Of a stretch of DNA of 7,873 nucleotides, positions 6,766 through 7,873 are shown piece by piece. Each line of letters opens with the position of its first letter. Position 1 is the first letter of the stretch. The translations under genes were made by a program, and so were the position numbers. The DNA is taken from positions 1 to 7,873 of the forward strand of contig USJH01000047.1 in assembly GCA_900554955.1 (NCBI GenBank). Direction: 5' to 3'. The DNA comes from an uncultured Clostridia bacterium. GTDB lineage: Bacteria > Bacillota > Clostridia > Christensenellales > UBA1242. The notes under the pieces were generated by a model that saw only the letters and a list, made by a program, of their open reading frames with translations, searched no databases and was not told the origin of the DNA.

Positions 6766-7633
6766 GAAGAAGTCTTATATATCTATAAATTATTTTTTGC
6801 TTATAGCAAATTGTGTCTAGTTCTGAAATGACAAGGCTTGTAGCCTGCTCTATATCGTGTTTGCTTCTAAGAAGAATTTTTGAAGCTGATTTGTTGAGAA
6901 GATATGTTCCATATATACTTGCTGGTGATGAGTTTTTTCTTAATCGTTTAATGTGTTTTGATTTTAAAACTTGTTTTTTGATTTTGAAAATTTCATTTTG
7001 TAAAATAACATAAAGTTTAATTAAATTTTTTATTACAAGAAAGCTTAACATTTCTGCTTCTTTTTTATAAACTTTAACAAGGGTTGACAGATTCTTAAAA
7101 CATGTAAACATGTCAAATTGTTCTTCAGTTAATGTTGCTTGTGCAAATGAAGCAGCAACTGTTTCAATTATGCATTCATTATTAATGCTTCGGAATTTCT
7201 GATTTATGTTATTGATTTTATTATCAATTATGTTTGATAGTTTTGGAATTTCTTTTGAAAATTTGTTGTTAATTTGTTCAGCATATGTTTGTTTTTTCTG
7301 GATAAGATTTTTTGTTTCGAAACAAAGAAAACTTGGTTTTAATTTTTTGTAAACAATTTCTTGTTTTTGGCAATATATTTTATAATTTTGCGTTTTTGTC
7401 GGTGAATTGCCATTATATAGCGGTATTTCACATGTATTTTTTGTTAATTTGCGTTTTTTATTTTCCTGAGAAATATAACTTGCAAGAAGTTTGAAACTTA
7501 TCGTTTTGCTTTTATCTTCATTTTTCAGTTTGATTATTTTTATCATTACAATAAAAATTATACATTCAAAAATGAAATATAAACATAATTTGATCATATA
7601 AAAATTATGTTCAAATTTTGCTGAAAAATACAT
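6752..7633 (-). CDS. Unknown lysine-rich protein with N-terminal membrane anchor
   Basis: A 293-codon ORF between rnpB and rarA; I do not recognise a family. Residues about 13-37 (MIKLCLYFIFECIIFIVMIK...) form one strong hydrophobic segment followed at once by many Lys. Under the positive-inside rule this predicts a single-pass anchor with the large C-terminal part in the cytoplasm. The remainder is basic, rich in Lys, Ile, Asn and Cys, and mostly helical. The region 150-225 (IIETVAASFAQATLTEEQF onward) looks best folded. The start is uncertain: no Shine-Dalgarno precedes ATG 7633, nor the in-frame ATGs at 7597 and 7546. A tiny ATG-AAA-TAA lies 8 nt ahead of 7633. The terminator sharing its stop codon and the lack of a better ORF on either strand argue that it is genuine. 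It could be lineage-restricted or fast-evolving. Confidence 0.6.
   Translation of the reverse strand: MYFSAKFEHNFYMIKLCLYFIFECIIFIVMIKIIKLKNEDKSKTISFKLLASYISQENKKRKLTKNTCEIPLYNGNSPTKTQNYKIYCQKQEIVYKKLKPSFLCFETKNLIQKKQTYAEQINNKFSKEIPKLSNIIDNKINNINQKFRSINNECIIETVAASFAQATLTEEQFDMFTCFKNLSTLVKVYKKEAEMLSFLVIKNLIKLYVILQNEIFKIKKQVLKSKHIKRLRKNSSPASIYGTYLLNKSASKILLRSKHDIEQATSLVISELDTICYKQKIIYRYIRLLQKTL
7448..7463 (-). repeat. 16-bp partial copy of the stop-codon element, inside the unknown ORF
   Basis: Minus strand AAATAAAAAACGCAAA, matching 16 of the 17 bp found at the rarA and helD stops, here read in another frame as part of NKKRK. A shorter related AAAAACGCAAAA lies about 60 bp away (7387-7398). 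Confidence 0.4.
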
Positions 7634-7699
7634 AACACTTATTTCATGGTTTTTAGTTTAAAATTAATTATCATGTTTTTTGTTTAAATGTTATGCAAT

Positions 7700-7723
7700 A
7701 AAAAAGCACGAACAGTTTCGTGC
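7700..7723 (-). terminator. Intrinsic terminator of rnpB
   Basis: On the minus strand GCACGAA (7723-7717), loop ACTG, TTCGTGC (7712-7706) is followed by six T (7705-7700). This compact perfect stem-loop starts about 10 nt past the RNase P RNA 3' end. Confidence 0.85.
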
Positions 7724-7732
7724 ATAAAAAAA

Positions 7733-7873
7733 AGTAAAGTTAGTCTATAAGCCGAGTTCTGTTTTAGATGATCATCTATCTCGACGATTTGTTGCCAAAC
7801 CGCTCATGCGATTTTGGGAGCGAGCGAGCAGCTCTATTGCCCCACATCTTGCACCACGTAGAGTTTACAGCCG
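7733..7873 (-). ncRNA. rnpB: RNase P RNA (type A-like), 3' part, cut by window edge
   Basis: This is the catalytic RNA of ribonuclease P, which matures tRNA 5' ends. Reading the minus strand from the edge: GTAAACTC, GTGCAAGA, a P18 hairpin CGGUUUG-GCAA-CAAAUCG (GNRA loop), the conserved AGATAGATGATCATC of P4, and ACAGAACTCGGCTTAT near the 3' end followed by AGACTAAC. These are diagnostic of bacterial RNase P RNA, and the P18-P4-ACAGAAC.CGGCUUAU arrangement is of the ancestral type A. About 140 nt of an expected 350-400 are present; the 5' part lies outside. The L15 region appears to read CCCAAAATCGC where many bacteria have GGGUAGG, so the tRNA CCA-pairing GGU seems absent. The 3' end is approximate. 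Confidence 0.95.

Noticed and set aside
7623..7650. ATG-AAA-TAA minimal ORF just upstream of the unknown ORF, as an upstream peptide
   Set aside because: No ribosome binding site, and such short start-stop pairs are common in AT-rich DNA.

Overview
The window is AT-rich DNA with tightly packed genes, AAGGAG-type ribosome binding sites, sigma-A-like promoters and U-tailed hairpin terminators. This suggests a low-GC Bacillota (Firmicutes). The right edge holds the 3' part of an RNase P RNA that looks like the ancestral type A. That fits Clostridia or a related uncultured lineage better than Bacillales, Lactobacillales or Mollicutes, which usually carry type B. The taxonomic guess is inference from these features only.

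Left part (1-1850): after the probable tail of an unidentified gene comes a near-consensus promoter (TTGACA, 17 bp, TAAAAT). It drives a 528-residue protein on the + strand. The N-terminal 300 residues are a run of about 36-residue helical repeats, each marked by a Pro (often K/T-C-P) followed by hydrophobic residues. This pattern strongly resembles the mTERF repeat of mitochondrial and plastid transcription/translation factors, a family known to me almost only from eukaryotes. It is the most interesting object in the window. A bidirectional terminator separates it from the convergent minus-strand genes.

Middle and right (1852-6620, all minus strand): reading leftward from 6620, the order is rarA (AAA+ replication-fork ATPase), helD (UvrD-like RNA polymerase-recycling ATPase) and a PnuC-family vitamin/nicotinamide-riboside transporter. 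rarA and helD are 76 bp apart and may be co-transcribed. pnuC appears to have its own promoter, preceded by a stretch of phased A/T tracts that could be intrinsically curved. The stop codons of rarA and helD lie in the same register inside an identical 17-bp sequence, and 16 bp of it recur inside the next gene.

Right edge (6752-7873, minus strand): rnpB, cut by the window edge, ends in a clean terminator. It is followed by a 293-codon ORF of unknown function with an N-terminal membrane anchor, a lysine-rich body and no visible Shine-Dalgarno. Its stop codon lies in the loop of its own terminator hairpin.

No CRISPR array, insertion sequence, tRNA or rRNA was seen. Apart from the mTERF-like gene and the unknown ORF, the content is ordinary chromosomal housekeeping.
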